Assembly: GCF_018622995.1 (NCBI RefSeq) | Contig: NZ_CP076022.1 | Span: 186,001 to 250,000, forward strand | From: Arthrobacter jiangjiafuii | GTDB taxonomy: Bacteria; Actinomycetota; Actinomycetes; Actinomycetales; Micrococcaceae | Length of the DNA stretch: 64,000 nt | Reading direction: 5' to 3' | In this document: in pieces, positions 22,030-30,815 of the stretch | Layout: every line of letters starts with the position of its first letter | Position numbering within the stretch: the first letter of the stretch is position 1 | The notes under the pieces: model-generated | Databases searched by the model: none | Told to the model about the DNA's origin: nothing | What the model saw: only the letters and a program-made list of their open reading frames with translations | Program-made: the position numbers and the translations under genes

Positions 22030-23193
22030 ATGGCAAGCATCAGAGAGCGGCGCAGAGCGGACGGCAGCACCACATTCGCCGTGCTTTGGCGTGACGCTGA
22101 CACCGGAAAACAGACCTCCTACCAACTCCCGAACCAACCCGAGGCCGAACGCTTCAAGCGGCTGGTTGAGGCGAACGGCAACTCGCTCTCCGCAGTTGAG
22201 GGCCTGCTGCAGCAAATCCAAGTCGAGGGCCCAAGCGTTGCCGAGAACCTGGTCCGGCATGTCGAGCTGCTGACCAGTGCCGGCCCGGACCAGATCAAGC
22301 GGTACGGCGCCGCGATCAGTAACCACTTCAACGGCAAGTTCGGTGCGCTGCCGGTTGGTTCGATCACGCACATTGACCTTGTGCAGTGGATCCGCACCAT
22401 GCAGGGCAAGGGGCTATCGGCTAAGACCATTGCGAACCATCACGGCCTACTGTCTGCGTCATTCGAGACAGCCGTGCGTGCAGGGTGGCGCAAAGACAAC
22501 CCGTGCAAGGGTGTGAAGCTGCCCAAGGATGCGTCCACTGAGGAGAAGATGCGGCCCATGACGGCTGAGGAGTCATGGAAGGTGACGCAGGCCATGCCGG
22601 AGCGTTACCGGGGGTTTGTGGCGTTCCTGCGGGCTACCGGTGCACGCTTCGGTGAGGCAACAGCGGTACGCGGGGGAGACTTCAACTTCGAGGGCGACAC
22701 TGTCACGGTGCGGATCGAACGGGCATGGAAGCGTGACGGGGACAACCGGTTCTATATTGGCCCGCCTAAGACCAGGAAGTCACGCCGCAGTATCAGTCTT
22801 CCGCCGTCATTGGTGACGGAAATCCTGCCCCTTATAGAGAAGGCAGGCGAGGCGGGCTATGTCTTCACGACGTCGTACGGCGGACCCATCAGGCACTCCA
22901 CGTTCCATGAGTTCTGGGCTAAGGCGTTGGATAGTCTCGGCTATGACGAGGGTGCGGGTAATCGGCCGCGGATCCACGACCTGCGGCACACTCACGCGGC
23001 CTTGATGTTGGCCGGCGGACTGTCCATCTATGAGCTGTCACGACGGCTGGGGCATGAGTCGATCAACACGACCATCGACCGATACAGTGACCTGCTGCCA
23101 GATGCCCACTTCCGCGGGGCCGAGGTTGCAGCTAAGGCGTTGGAGTGGGAGCCGGAGACGAAACCCCTAGTGCTTGAAGCAGCCTTGGCTTAG
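22030..23193 (+). CDS. int: Tyrosine-family phage integrase
   Basis: 387 residues. N-terminal arm-binding segment (SIRERRRADGSTTFAVLWRD), SAM-like core-binding domain (about 70-165) and a catalytic domain with Arg206 (RATGARFGE), Lys near 250, His316-x-x-Arg319 (HDLRH), His342 (LGHES) and nucleophile Tyr352 (TTIDRYSDLL). It integrates and excises the prophage at tRNA-Ser. It is next to attL and reads away from it, opposite to the lytic operon. No strong ribosome site precedes the ATG. Confidence 0.96.
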   Translation: MASIRERRRADGSTTFAVLWRDADTGKQTSYQLPNQPEAERFKRLVEANGNSLSAVEGLLQQIQVEGPSVAENLVRHVELLTSAGPDQIKRYGAAISNHFNGKFGALPVGSITHIDLVQWIRTMQGKGLSAKTIANHHGLLSASFETAVRAGWRKDNPCKGVKLPKDASTEEKMRPMTAEESWKVTQAMPERYRGFVAFLRATGARFGEATAVRGGDFNFEGDTVTVRIERAWKRDGDNRFYIGPPKTRKSRRSISLPPSLVTEILPLIEKAGEAGYVFTTSYGGPIRHSTFHEFWAKALDSLGYDEGAGNRPRIHDLRHTHAALMLAGGLSIYELSRRLGHESINTTIDRYSDLLPDAHFRGAEVAAKALEWEPETKPLVLEAALA

Positions 23194-23320
23194 CCACCAC
23201 TCCGGGGGTCGTGCGGTTGCATCTATTAATCGTATTCGGGCGGTGTTACGGTAGGCAGATTAAAACCCCGCGGGTGCTGTAACACCCCGGGGCCATGACC
23301 GAACTGTTGAGGAGTTCGAT

Positions 23321-23500
23321 ATGAGTAAGAGTAGCAACCCTGCCGCCCGTCTGTTTCATGCGGTGGTGGCCTTCGATTGGTACATGTACGCGGTGCTGCT
23401 GGTGCTGTCCGCGATCATGATTACGGTCGGGATGATCTTCGGCCTCATGCTGGCCGCTGACATGCCTGCCATGAGCCCATACTTCCCGATGAACGCTTGA
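23321..23500 (+). CDS. Small single-span membrane protein
   Basis: 59 residues beginning MSKSSNPAARLFHAVVAFDW, with one long hydrophobic helix (about 22-47) and a Pro/Met-rich C-terminus. GAGGAG lies 7-8 bases before the ATG. It is downstream of and in line with the integrase, so probably expressed in the lysogen. A GC-rich hairpin near 23266-23293 precedes it. Function unknown; membrane proteins in this position sometimes act in superinfection exclusion. Confidence 0.8.
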   Translation: MSKSSNPAARLFHAVVAFDWYMYAVLLVLSAIMITVGMIFGLMLAADMPAMSPYFPMNA

Positions 23501-23517
23501 CCACTTAACGACAAATC

Positions 23518-23548
23518 GCGCCCCGCTCGTTTGAGCGGGGCGCTTTGT
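23518..23548. terminator. Bidirectional terminator between integrase unit and lytic operon
   Basis: Perfect 11-bp stem GCGCCCCGCTC / GAGCGGGGCGC with loop GTTT; TTTGT follows on the plus strand and GATTTGT on the minus strand. It serves both convergent transcripts. Confidence 0.85.
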
Positions 23549-23808
23549 CATGTTCGGCGTTTACCGGTGCCGTCCGGGATGCTCAGTGTTTCGGCGGTCG
23601 AAGCTGACGGGGAGCCGTCCGTGATCGCCCCGGTGCCGATGGACGTCAGCACGGAGATGACCGCGGCGAGACCGGCAACGGAGCCGACAGTCACCCAGTC
23701 CACGGTGAGCAGTCCGAGGCCATCACCGACGAGCAAGGCTGCGGCGGACTGTGCCAGGGTTTTGATGCCACGTTCAAAGGTGGCCTTCCAGAATGCGAGA
23801 GTGAACAT
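23548..23808 (-). CDS. Holin, r1t family type
   Basis: 86 residues: charged N-terminus (FWKATFERGIKTLAQSAAALL), two hydrophobic segments (about 17-35 and 38-62) and a polar tail. This is the layout of r1t-type holins of Gram-positive phages, which open the membrane to release or activate the endolysin. Its ATG overlaps the endolysin stop (TAATG). Last gene of the late operon. Confidence 0.88.
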   Translation of the reverse strand: MFTLAFWKATFERGIKTLAQSAAALLVGDGLGLLTVDWVTVGSVAGLAAVISVLTSIGTGAITDGSPSASTAETLSIPDGTGKRRT

Positions 23809-24743
23809 TAGGACTCCTTCACGTTGATGTTGACCTGCAGTTGGTCCGCGACGCTCTGTGCGGTGACGCTGGACTGTGCCTCACTGACGGCCTTTGCCAG
23901 GTTCTCGGGGCTCGTGTTCTGCACGGCCTTACCCGCATTGCCGGCCGCGGCCTTTGCATTGGTTGCTGACCAGACGATGTAGTCCGCGATGGTGTACGAC
24001 TTCTTCGGGTCGGAGGGGTCGGGGATGCGGGTGGCGAGGATGCCCGACGTCAGCTTCACGTTCTGATCCAGTGCGGCCACCAGCTTGGACAGCACCGCGC
24101 CCTGCTGGTCCTGCTTCCGGTCGATGCTGTTGATGATCTCGTTGAGGCTGGCCTTCTTGCCGTCGATGGTGTCGAGTATTCGCTCGCTGAAACTGGGCAT
24201 GTCGTCCTCTTCCTGTGCTGGGGTGGTGGAGCCTTTGCCGCCGGTTCCGAGCACCGGGACAGTGTTGATGGTCTTGAAGTAGTCGAGCGGGTTCACGCGG
24301 CCGTAGAACGTGCCGGGAGGATAAACCCCTTCCGCGTAGTCGATGAAGGCTTCCCAGTGGACGTGTGGGCCGGAGCTGTTGCCGGTACTGCCCACCCGGC
24401 CGATGAACTGGCCGGATTTCACGAACTGGCCGGGCGCCACGGCGATCTCCAGTTGATGGGAGATGCTGGTCTGGAGCGACGTGTGCGGGCCGGCGGGCTG
24501 CAGGATGGTGCACCCACCCGAGGCCCGGCTACCGGCCAGTTGCTCCCAGGTGTTGCCGGGTGGGAAGGGGTCGAAACTGGCCCACACAACGAACGCATCA
24601 CACGGCGCGTAAATGGGGGTGCCTGCGGCGGCCGCTATATCCAACCCCGCGTGGGGGTTCACTTCCCAGGTGTTGCGGTTGCCGTAGTCCTGGCTTATCC
24701 ACCCCGGGGGCATATCCACGGGGAAGCGATCAAAGACGGTCAT
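23808..24743 (-). CDS. Endolysin with M23 peptidase domain
   Basis: 311 residues. Zinc metallopeptidase of the LytM/M23 fold: His31-x3-Asp35 (HAGLD) and HVH at 127-129 are the metal and catalytic residues, in the correct spacing. Likely a D-alanyl-glycyl or crossbridge endopeptidase. The C-terminal half (about 180-311) is a helical, Gln/Ala-rich region with a DDMPSFSERILDTIDGKK segment, probably a wall-binding or oligomerising part. AGGAGG precedes the ATG. Confidence 0.9.
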   Translation of the reverse strand: MTVFDRFPVDMPPGWISQDYGNRNTWEVNPHAGLDIAAAAGTPIYAPCDAFVVWASFDPFPPGNTWEQLAGSRASGGCTILQPAGPHTSLQTSISHQLEIAVAPGQFVKSGQFIGRVGSTGNSSGPHVHWEAFIDYAEGVYPPGTFYGRVNPLDYFKTINTVPVLGTGGKGSTTPAQEEDDMPSFSERILDTIDGKKASLNEIINSIDRKQDQQGAVLSKLVAALDQNVKLTSGILATRIPDPSDPKKSYTIADYIVWSATNAKAAAGNAGKAVQNTSPENLAKAVSEAQSSVTAQSVADQLQVNINVKES

Positions 24744-24766
24744 GGCCCTCCTAGGGGCGTAAAGGG

Positions 24767-24787
24767 AAGCCCCGGAGTGCGGGGCTT
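24767..24787 (-). terminator. Weak hairpin between lysis genes
   Basis: AAGCCCC / GGGGCTT 7-bp stem at the stop of the upstream membrane gene; the tail CCCTTT is poor, so this may be an mRNA-stability element rather than a true terminator. Confidence 0.4.
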
Positions 24788-25118
24788 AGAGGTGGATGCC
24801 GCTCGGCGGCGGCAGGGGAATCTCGTCCTCATGCCCGTGACGGCGAACGATTGCGAGGAGCCGGTAACAGAAGTTGATGAGCGCGTTGTTGTGATCGCGG
24901 ACAGCGCGAACCTCATCCTCAGTGGATTTGACCCGCACCTCTAGGTCATCAATGCGTCCGTTCAGCTTGTCGATGAGCCCGTCACGGTCGGCGATGGTGT
25001 CGCGCCGTGCGGCCTGCTGTTCAGCTGGGCCTCGCGCTTTCTTGCCGATGAGGGTAGCGACTGCACCGGAGAGGAGAACGCCGAGCGTGCTGATGCCCGC
25101 AACCAGGATGCCGTCCAT
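24786..25118 (-). CDS. Membrane-anchored coiled-coil protein of the lysis module
   Basis: 110 residues. N-terminal transmembrane helix (GILVAGISTLGVLLSGAVATLI), then a long charged heptad region (about 38-78, DRDGLIDKLNGRIDDLEVRVKS). The shape resembles phage accessory lysis (Rz-like or DUF2746) proteins. ATG with AGAAGG upstream; overlaps the next upstream gene by ATGA. Confidence 0.75.
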   Translation of the reverse strand: MDGILVAGISTLGVLLSGAVATLIGKKARGPAEQQAARRDTIADRDGLIDKLNGRIDDLEVRVKSTEDEVRAVRDHNNALINFCYRLLAIVRRHGHEDEIPLPPPSGIHL

Positions 25119-25582
25119 CAGAGACCTTCTTCCGTGCGGATGGCCGCCCGGCGAACACCGTCCCTTACGATCAACACGCGTCCCACAAGTGCTGCGGTGA
25201 GCGCGTAGGCCATAGCGATCTGCGCGCCCCGGATGGTGCCGCCGCCGTCTGCGACCAGCCCGGCTTGCAGGATGCCGTAGCACACGGGCCCGCCAAGGAA
25301 TAGCCAGATGCCCGCGATTTCGATCTGCCGGCCGGAGTATCGGAAGCGGCGAGGCTGTGCGGCGAGGATGAGCCCGGTCAGCGAGACGACGAAGCCCACG
25401 ACGGTGAATCCGCACCAGAGGTAGAGGAAGAATCCGTCCGTGCCGTGGGGTCGGACCGGATTAGCGGAGAAGTAAAAGATCGGCCAAATGATACCGAGTG
25501 CGATCTTGAAGTTGACGAAAGCCCAGTCAACAGGGGTGAGGTGGTGCAGGATTCGCTTAGCCACGAGGCACCAACGGATCAT
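25118..25582 (-). CDS. Multi-span membrane protein of the lysis module
   Basis: 154 residues with about four predicted spans (near 20-40, 50-75, 88-105 and 115-138). Common in the lysis region of actinobacterial phages; may be a second holin or a membrane partner of the coiled-coil protein, to which it is joined by an ATGA overlap. AGAAGGA precedes the ATG. Confidence 0.75.
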   Translation of the reverse strand: MIRWCLVAKRILHHLTPVDWAFVNFKIALGIIWPIFYFSANPVRPHGTDGFFLYLWCGFTVVGFVVSLTGLILAAQPRRFRYSGRQIEIAGIWLFLGGPVCYGILQAGLVADGGGTIRGAQIAMAYALTAALVGRVLIVRDGVRRAAIRTEEGL

Positions 25583-25717
25583 TTATGTTCCTTCTGAGTC
25601 GTGGCGGAATTGGCTTAACCGCCCGGCTTGTGGTGTTAATGGGCATATCGACACTCCTGTTTGAGACTCGGGTGTTGGTCGCGCCCCCGGCCTGTTGACG
25701 CAGGTGCGGGGGTTCGC

Positions 25718-25750
25718 GCTATCGGGGCGGCCATTTGAACCGCCCCGATA
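25718..25750. repeat. 12-bp perfect hairpin
   Basis: CTATCGGGGCGG / CCGCCCCGATAG with a 9-base loop, immediately after a minus-strand intrinsic terminator. No U tract; may reinforce the stop or protect the 3' end. Confidence 0.6.
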
Positions 25751-25757
25751 GTGGGTA

Positions 25758-25780
25758 CAAAAAAAGCACCCCGAAAGGTG
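25758..25780 (-). terminator. Intrinsic terminator between tail and lysis genes
   Basis: On the minus strand GCACC-TTTCGG-GGTGC is followed by seven U residues, just after the 51-residue gene ending at 25808. Confidence 0.85.
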
Positions 25781-25807
25781 CCTGGTGCGTACTGGCCTGC
25801 TAGACGG

Positions 25808-25963
25808 TTATTCGGAGGCGGCTGTTTCCGGGAGTGCCATGTTGCGGGTGATGTCGAGGGCGAGTTCCCGGGCGGCCTCGATCTGTTCGGGATTCGCGTC
25901 CACAGCTTCTGCGATGGTTGAGGATCCATCGTTTTCGCGGATGTCGATTCGCACAATAGCCAT
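25808..25963 (-). CDS. Small phage protein
   Basis: 51 residues, acidic: MAIVRIDIRENDGSS, then an amphipathic helix (AEAVDANPEQIEAARELALD). AAGGAGG lies 8 bases before the ATG, which rules out the longer frame to 26080. Follows the large tail protein by 13 bases. Unknown function. Confidence 0.75.
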   Translation of the reverse strand: MAIVRIDIRENDGSSTIAEAVDANPEQIEAARELALDITRNMALPETAASE

Positions 25964-25976
25964 TTTATGAGCCTCC

Positions 25977-28679
25977 TTAGTAACCGATTGCTCGGTATGA
26001 ATAGGTGATTGCTTTGTTTCCGTTACCGGGCTGGACTGCACGGCAGTTGGTTTTTGAGAGAGCAGTGGTGCCATTGACAACGGGGATGACCGCGCCGCCT
26101 GAGTTGGGGACCATGAAGATTGCGACGCAGGCGGTGGGGAATGCGCCAGTGGGGAAGGTGATGGTGAACTCGCCTTGCGCGTTCGTGGTCGCTGATCCGT
26201 TGGCGATGAGTTCGATAGGCTGCTGATCGGCTGGAATGTTCGGGGTGACGGTCTTCATCACCTGGCCGCCGTTCACCTTCACATTGCCGAGGAGGTTCAC
26301 GGCGGCTGGGGGGCCGCCAAGAAAACCTATATTGCCGATGGTTATAAGATTGCCGTCGATTGCAAAGGGTGTCGGGAATGAGCCGAGAGTGACCTTATGG
26401 GCAAACGCGACAACCGTCCCGGCCTGCAGCTGTAGTGAGCGGCCGTCTGGGCTGTTGATCCCCGGCGCGTTCCAGGGGTCATACTCGCCAGTGTCGAAAA
26501 TCAGCGATGGGTTCGCAACCGATTCCTGTCCCGTAATGTCCCGTACCACAGCCTGCAGGCTGGCATTGATGGTACGGGGGACCGCCTCAGTCGTCTTCCC
26601 CGTGGACGTGATGGAGCCGGTCATTTCGAGGCCACTGGAGTCAGCCTTCAGATACTGGACGTTATCAGCGCCCCACCCGTGCAGCCCTGTTTCGGAGATT
26701 TGGATCCGCGCACCACTGGCTGCGGTGCGGATCGTTGCCCCGGTGAGGATACTGTTCGCCCCGTCGAAACGCAGCGTCTCCTTCCCGGTGCTGTCATAGG
26801 CGAAAAGTCCGGCATCGGTCATCTTCACGCCGCGGCTGGCGGCCGTATTGGTCTCGATGCTCGCACCAATCACGCGCAGGCCCTGGAAGAACCCGTCCAC
26901 GATCAGCGACGGCGTTATTATCTGGCGCACCATAATGGAACCAGCTTTTATGAATGAAATGCCCTTCCCTCCGAGGACGCTAATCTCAGGACAGATCCAG
27001 TAGCAGTCAGCAGGGATTGTCGCCACGAGCTTCACACTGGTCGATCCGACCGGGACGGTTACCGTCTTTGTCGGGTTAGCGTAGGCCTGCCCGTCCAGTG
27101 TCCGGCCCACGAATTTGGCGACGCTTGCAACCTTCCAGGCGTCCGTGTCGAAGGACAGCTCCCACGCCTCCCCTGGCTGGACTGAGATCCAGTTCTTGTA
27201 GTCGGTGGTGTTCTGCGGTTCACCCATCGGACGGTAGTAAGTGGTGGTCGTCGTACCCGGATCTAGTCCCAGGTTGGCCCCCGACTTGTAAACACGGCAG
27301 GTGGACGCATCATTCTGCCGGGTAATAAACCCTGGCTGCATAAACATGGGGTCCGGGTACATGTTGCCCGGGTGCCCGATGAAGACCTGAGACGCGTTTA
27401 ACTTGCGTGTGCTGAAGATGTCCGCGAACAGTCGGTCCGCCACAGCCGTCCCGATGGAGGCGGTGCCCGCCGTCAACTGGTCGGTGCTCAGATCGATAAA
27501 CTGGCCCACCCCGGAAGCTATCCGCTGCGCGGTAAGTGTATTCAGGGCAGAGTTGCCAGTCACTGTAAGGTTGCCGATGTCGGCCTTCTGGATACTAGCC
27601 GTGGCCGTGGCCATCTTCTCCGCCACAGCCGTGATGAACGTACCCGTACCGGCGGAGAGCTTGCCGATGTCCAGGTTGGAGACCATATCGCTGGTGACCT
27701 TCTGTGGGGTCCAGGCCAAGGTGCCTGCGCCGTTCTTGGTGTACCTCCATTCCGCGATCACGTCGCCCGTTGCACTTGCCGTCTTGCGCCAGGTGTCCCC
27801 CTCCCGGGCGGTGCCGGAGGGGTTAGTGGTGCCGTAGAGGACGCGGGAGCCACTGCCTGCCATTGTGAGGGCTGAGTTTGCGTTTGCCAGGGCGGTTCCC
27901 GCTGTCCCCTCGGCTTCGGAAATGCGCTGGGGGAAGGTTACATTCAGCAGGTGGTCAGCGTCGTCCAGCCTGCCCTTGGCTTGAGAAAGCTCCGCGTTCA
28001 GGGCGGGCAGGGTGGTGTCCTGCAGCTCAGTAACCGCACCCCGCAGGGCCAGCTGCACGACGGCGTTTTCCGCCAGCGCCTTGTTCAATGCCTCGTCCGC
28101 GGCGGCGAACTCCTCCCGCAGGGCGTCCACATCCACATCCGCACCAACGGGCGGGGTGACCACAGCGCTGGCCTCAGCCGACTGAGCAGACCGCTTGCCC
28201 GAAGCCGAGCGAGCCACTAGCACCGCGTACCAAGTGCCCTCATCGAGCATCGCCGGACGGGTGCCGCCACGGGGTGACTCGATGGTGTCAATCAGAGTGT
28301 CCGCCGTATCCGCACTGAACCCTGACGTCCGGGAAGCATGGAGCTCAACCCGCGTAAAGTCCATCGGCGCCGGAATGGTGATGTCCTGGACGCCGGCATC
28401 ATTCACGAACGTGCCATCCCAGCCAATGTTCAAGCTGAGACCACCAGTTACCAGCGGCGCATTGGGGACGGGCGGCACAGGCCCGGACACGACGACAGCA
28501 CCGTGCGTGCCGTCATACTGCTTGCCGATGACAGAAACCAGATTCCCATCACCGTCATACTCATCCACGGACCCATTCTCAATCGAGGAGTACGCCAGTT
28601 GCGGGGTGCGAGACAACCCCTTCACTTGGCTCTTGAGCACCGACAACTCACGGGCCAGCCGGTCAATAGGAGAGACCAT
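25977..28679 (-). CDS. Large minor tail protein / tail fibre
   Basis: 900 residues. An N-terminal coiled segment (about 8-22) that could attach to the tail tip, a fibronectin-like region (about 75-175, VVSGPVPPVPNAPLV and TWYAVLVARSASGKRS), heptads (about 180-265), repeats of the form DIGKLSAGTGTF / IGNLTVTG / DQLTAGTASIG near 335-425 (phage fibre beta-helix style), a carbohydrate-module-like section near 430-600, and a C-terminal beta-rich knob. Likely host receptor binding. It ends the tail gene cluster. Confidence 0.8.
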   Translation of the reverse strand: MVSPIDRLARELSVLKSQVKGLSRTPQLAYSSIENGSVDEYDGDGNLVSVIGKQYDGTHGAVVVSGPVPPVPNAPLVTGGLSLNIGWDGTFVNDAGVQDITIPAPMDFTRVELHASRTSGFSADTADTLIDTIESPRGGTRPAMLDEGTWYAVLVARSASGKRSAQSAEASAVVTPPVGADVDVDALREEFAAADEALNKALAENAVVQLALRGAVTELQDTTLPALNAELSQAKGRLDDADHLLNVTFPQRISEAEGTAGTALANANSALTMAGSGSRVLYGTTNPSGTAREGDTWRKTASATGDVIAEWRYTKNGAGTLAWTPQKVTSDMVSNLDIGKLSAGTGTFITAVAEKMATATASIQKADIGNLTVTGNSALNTLTAQRIASGVGQFIDLSTDQLTAGTASIGTAVADRLFADIFSTRKLNASQVFIGHPGNMYPDPMFMQPGFITRQNDASTCRVYKSGANLGLDPGTTTTTYYRPMGEPQNTTDYKNWISVQPGEAWELSFDTDAWKVASVAKFVGRTLDGQAYANPTKTVTVPVGSTSVKLVATIPADCYWICPEISVLGGKGISFIKAGSIMVRQIITPSLIVDGFFQGLRVIGASIETNTAASRGVKMTDAGLFAYDSTGKETLRFDGANSILTGATIRTAASGARIQISETGLHGWGADNVQYLKADSSGLEMTGSITSTGKTTEAVPRTINASLQAVVRDITGQESVANPSLIFDTGEYDPWNAPGINSPDGRSLQLQAGTVVAFAHKVTLGSFPTPFAIDGNLITIGNIGFLGGPPAAVNLLGNVKVNGGQVMKTVTPNIPADQQPIELIANGSATTNAQGEFTITFPTGAFPTACVAIFMVPNSGGAVIPVVNGTTALSKTNCRAVQPGNGNKAITYSYRAIGY

Positions 28680-28683
28680 TACC

Positions 28684-29808
28684 TCACGTCACTTTCTCGA
28701 CCCTCGCAACCGTCAGGGTGCACTTATTCAGGTCAGGTTCGGTCTTCATGGAAAGGATGCGCACCCACAAGCTCAGGCCGGAAGACCAGCCATCACGGGT
28801 GTCGATCCTGATTTCGTCACCCACACTGAAAGAACCCAGTGCGGCGTGTGGGTGCTCGCGCACCACCAGCTCATCAATGTCAGCATCGCCAAGGCGCGCC
28901 TTCACTTCGGAGGCCGCCACTTTCTGGGCTGCCTGCTTCGTGGTAAGGCTCTTGTCTTCCACCACCACGGCGCGGTGCAACCTACCCGAGACTGTGGACT
29001 CAGTGCCGCGGATCATCTTCCGGCCCTCACCAGCACCCAAGACGATGGCCTCGGATGCGTACGCATCACCGGAATACTCGATCTTGGGGACCACGAACAC
29101 GTTCTCTCCGACCATGAACCGTAGGTCATCGCGTCGGCGGCCAAGTGTCGGGTAGCCCAACTTCATCCGGTGGCTGATTGTCTCCCCGGACCATGCATGG
29201 ACTACCTGGTAATCGAAGGGGGTGGAGGCGGCGAGGCTGTCGAACTCGCCCCCCATGTCGTGGGTTGACCACCAATTCAGAACATACGGGCCCGAGTCGA
29301 AAGCAACATCCTCCCCAGTGCCTGTAGTGAACTCCGTGGACTTCTCCGCCGTACCAATACGCACCGTGGATGCAGTGGAATCAAGAACCATCCCCAGATT
29401 CCCGCCGCGAGCCTTCTGCTTATGCGCCCACAGCTCGCGGGCCATCGCCAGTGGATCAACCCCAACCTTGGATAGATCCCCGGTGTACGGCTGGCCCTGC
29501 AGGTATCCACTGAACCCAACACAGTCCAGAGATAGCCGTGGCCCATCCTCGCTCAGGTCAGCCAGGATGGCGCCGCCGCGAATATGCCCGTCCTTCTCGG
29601 CATAGATAGCAGTGGACCACGGCAGGAATACTGGATCCCCATCCACGGTCTGCAGCCGGGCAATCTCCGGGCTGATATTGCCCGCGATGCCACCCGGCCC
29701 AGACAGATCATCCACAATCGCTGCGCCCTGCAATGGCACATCCCATGACAGGAATACCTCCGTCCCGTCACCATTCAGGCGGGTGGCAATGTAGCGCCAA
29801 CCACTCAC
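28684..29808 (-). CDS. Minor tail protein, tail-tip hub type
   Basis: 374 residues, beta-rich. It follows the Dit-like and adaptor genes, the position of the gp27/Tal-like hub in siphoviruses, and has a VGFSGYLQGQPY segment followed by DPLAMARELW, as in the ReqiPepy6 gp37-like hub proteins of actinophages. GTG start overlapping the upstream stop (GTGA). Confidence 0.75.
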   Translation of the reverse strand: MSGWRYIATRLNGDGTEVFLSWDVPLQGAAIVDDLSGPGGIAGNISPEIARLQTVDGDPVFLPWSTAIYAEKDGHIRGGAILADLSEDGPRLSLDCVGFSGYLQGQPYTGDLSKVGVDPLAMARELWAHKQKARGGNLGMVLDSTASTVRIGTAEKSTEFTTGTGEDVAFDSGPYVLNWWSTHDMGGEFDSLAASTPFDYQVVHAWSGETISHRMKLGYPTLGRRRDDLRFMVGENVFVVPKIEYSGDAYASEAIVLGAGEGRKMIRGTESTVSGRLHRAVVVEDKSLTTKQAAQKVAASEVKARLGDADIDELVVREHPHAALGSFSVGDEIRIDTRDGWSSGLSLWVRILSMKTEPDLNKCTLTVARVEKVT

Positions 29809-30806
29809 GCCACACCCGAATCTGCCCGTTCCAGAAACCGCACCTTCAGCTTGTATCCCGACCGACCATCCATCCTGGGATAAGCTGCCCCCTGGCGGCT
29901 AGCCTTCATCAGGAAAGACACATTCTGGCCCCGCAGCTCCTCGGGTATAGCCACCTCGTCCGCCAGTTCCCAGTTGTTGCGGGAGAAATCCCCGGCTACC
30001 TGATCCCAGTGGTATACCCGGGTGCTGTACTTGAGCTTCTCGGGCCTGACCACCGGCCCGAAGTCCACCCAGTAGTCCCCGAATCCGTCTGTGTTGGCGG
30101 GCTGCATCCGGACTGCAATCCAGGTGGCCTCAATCTGCATCCGAGTTGCCCACTCCGGGATCAGGAGTGTATTCCCGGACTGGTTGGCTCCCTGGGCATA
30201 GAACGGGTACGGCTGACCGTCAGAGGTGGCACCATTGAGCTGGTCGAACCCGGCGGCGGGAACGTCCGACCCCTGGAGCGGGCGGGGGATGATGACCTGC
30301 TTCTCGCGGGGGTTCGCAATGTCGCGGATGTCGGCAATCATCGCCTGCGTGATCGTCGCCGTGTTCGCGGGCTGGGTGATCTTCGCCAGCGGCACGAACG
30401 GGTACGCCAGATTGGTGATGCTCGACACCAAGACAGCTCGCACGTACGGACCATCCACAACATTTGTCGGAGCCTGCCCGCCGAACTCCGGATCATCCAC
30501 GCGCAGGATCAGGTAGCGGGTCGCCCCACCGGATGAACCCGTGGCGGGCACAGCGACATCCGTGGCCGACGCGTTACGCGCCGTATACGACTGGTTAGCC
30601 GCGCCCGGGTAGCGGTTCAGTATCGCCGCACCGCCGGGCATGATCCGCACAGCAGCCCCCGGCGTCGGCAGGGCGGTGACCCTCAGGTCACTAGGCGAAA
30701 TAACCCCCGTCGCGCCGCTCGTGGCCGCGTAAGCCAACATTCGCGCAACCGCAGGCGAGTGCTCAGCACCGCCGCCGATGAACCAAGGTACAGAATCCAA
30801 TGCCAT
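29805..30806 (-). CDS. Minor tail protein
   Basis: 333 residues. N-terminal MALDSVPWFIGGGAEHSPAVARMLAYAAT is typical of actinophage minor tail proteins; the C-terminal third (about 190-325) looks like a jelly-roll carbohydrate-binding or capping domain. AAGGAG precedes the ATG. Overlaps the hub gene by 4 bases. Confidence 0.78.
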   Translation of the reverse strand: MALDSVPWFIGGGAEHSPAVARMLAYAATSGATGVISPSDLRVTALPTPGAAVRIMPGGAAILNRYPGAANQSYTARNASATDVAVPATGSSGGATRYLILRVDDPEFGGQAPTNVVDGPYVRAVLVSSITNLAYPFVPLAKITQPANTATITQAMIADIRDIANPREKQVIIPRPLQGSDVPAAGFDQLNGATSDGQPYPFYAQGANQSGNTLLIPEWATRMQIEATWIAVRMQPANTDGFGDYWVDFGPVVRPEKLKYSTRVYHWDQVAGDFSRNNWELADEVAIPEELRGQNVSFLMKASRQGAAYPRMDGRSGYKLKVRFLERADSGVA

Positions 30807-30815
30807 GAGTGCTCC

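Noticed and set aside
23246-23551. 101-codon minus frame at the integrase end
   Set aside because: It lies opposite the well-supported small membrane gene (23321-23500) and crosses the bidirectional terminator.
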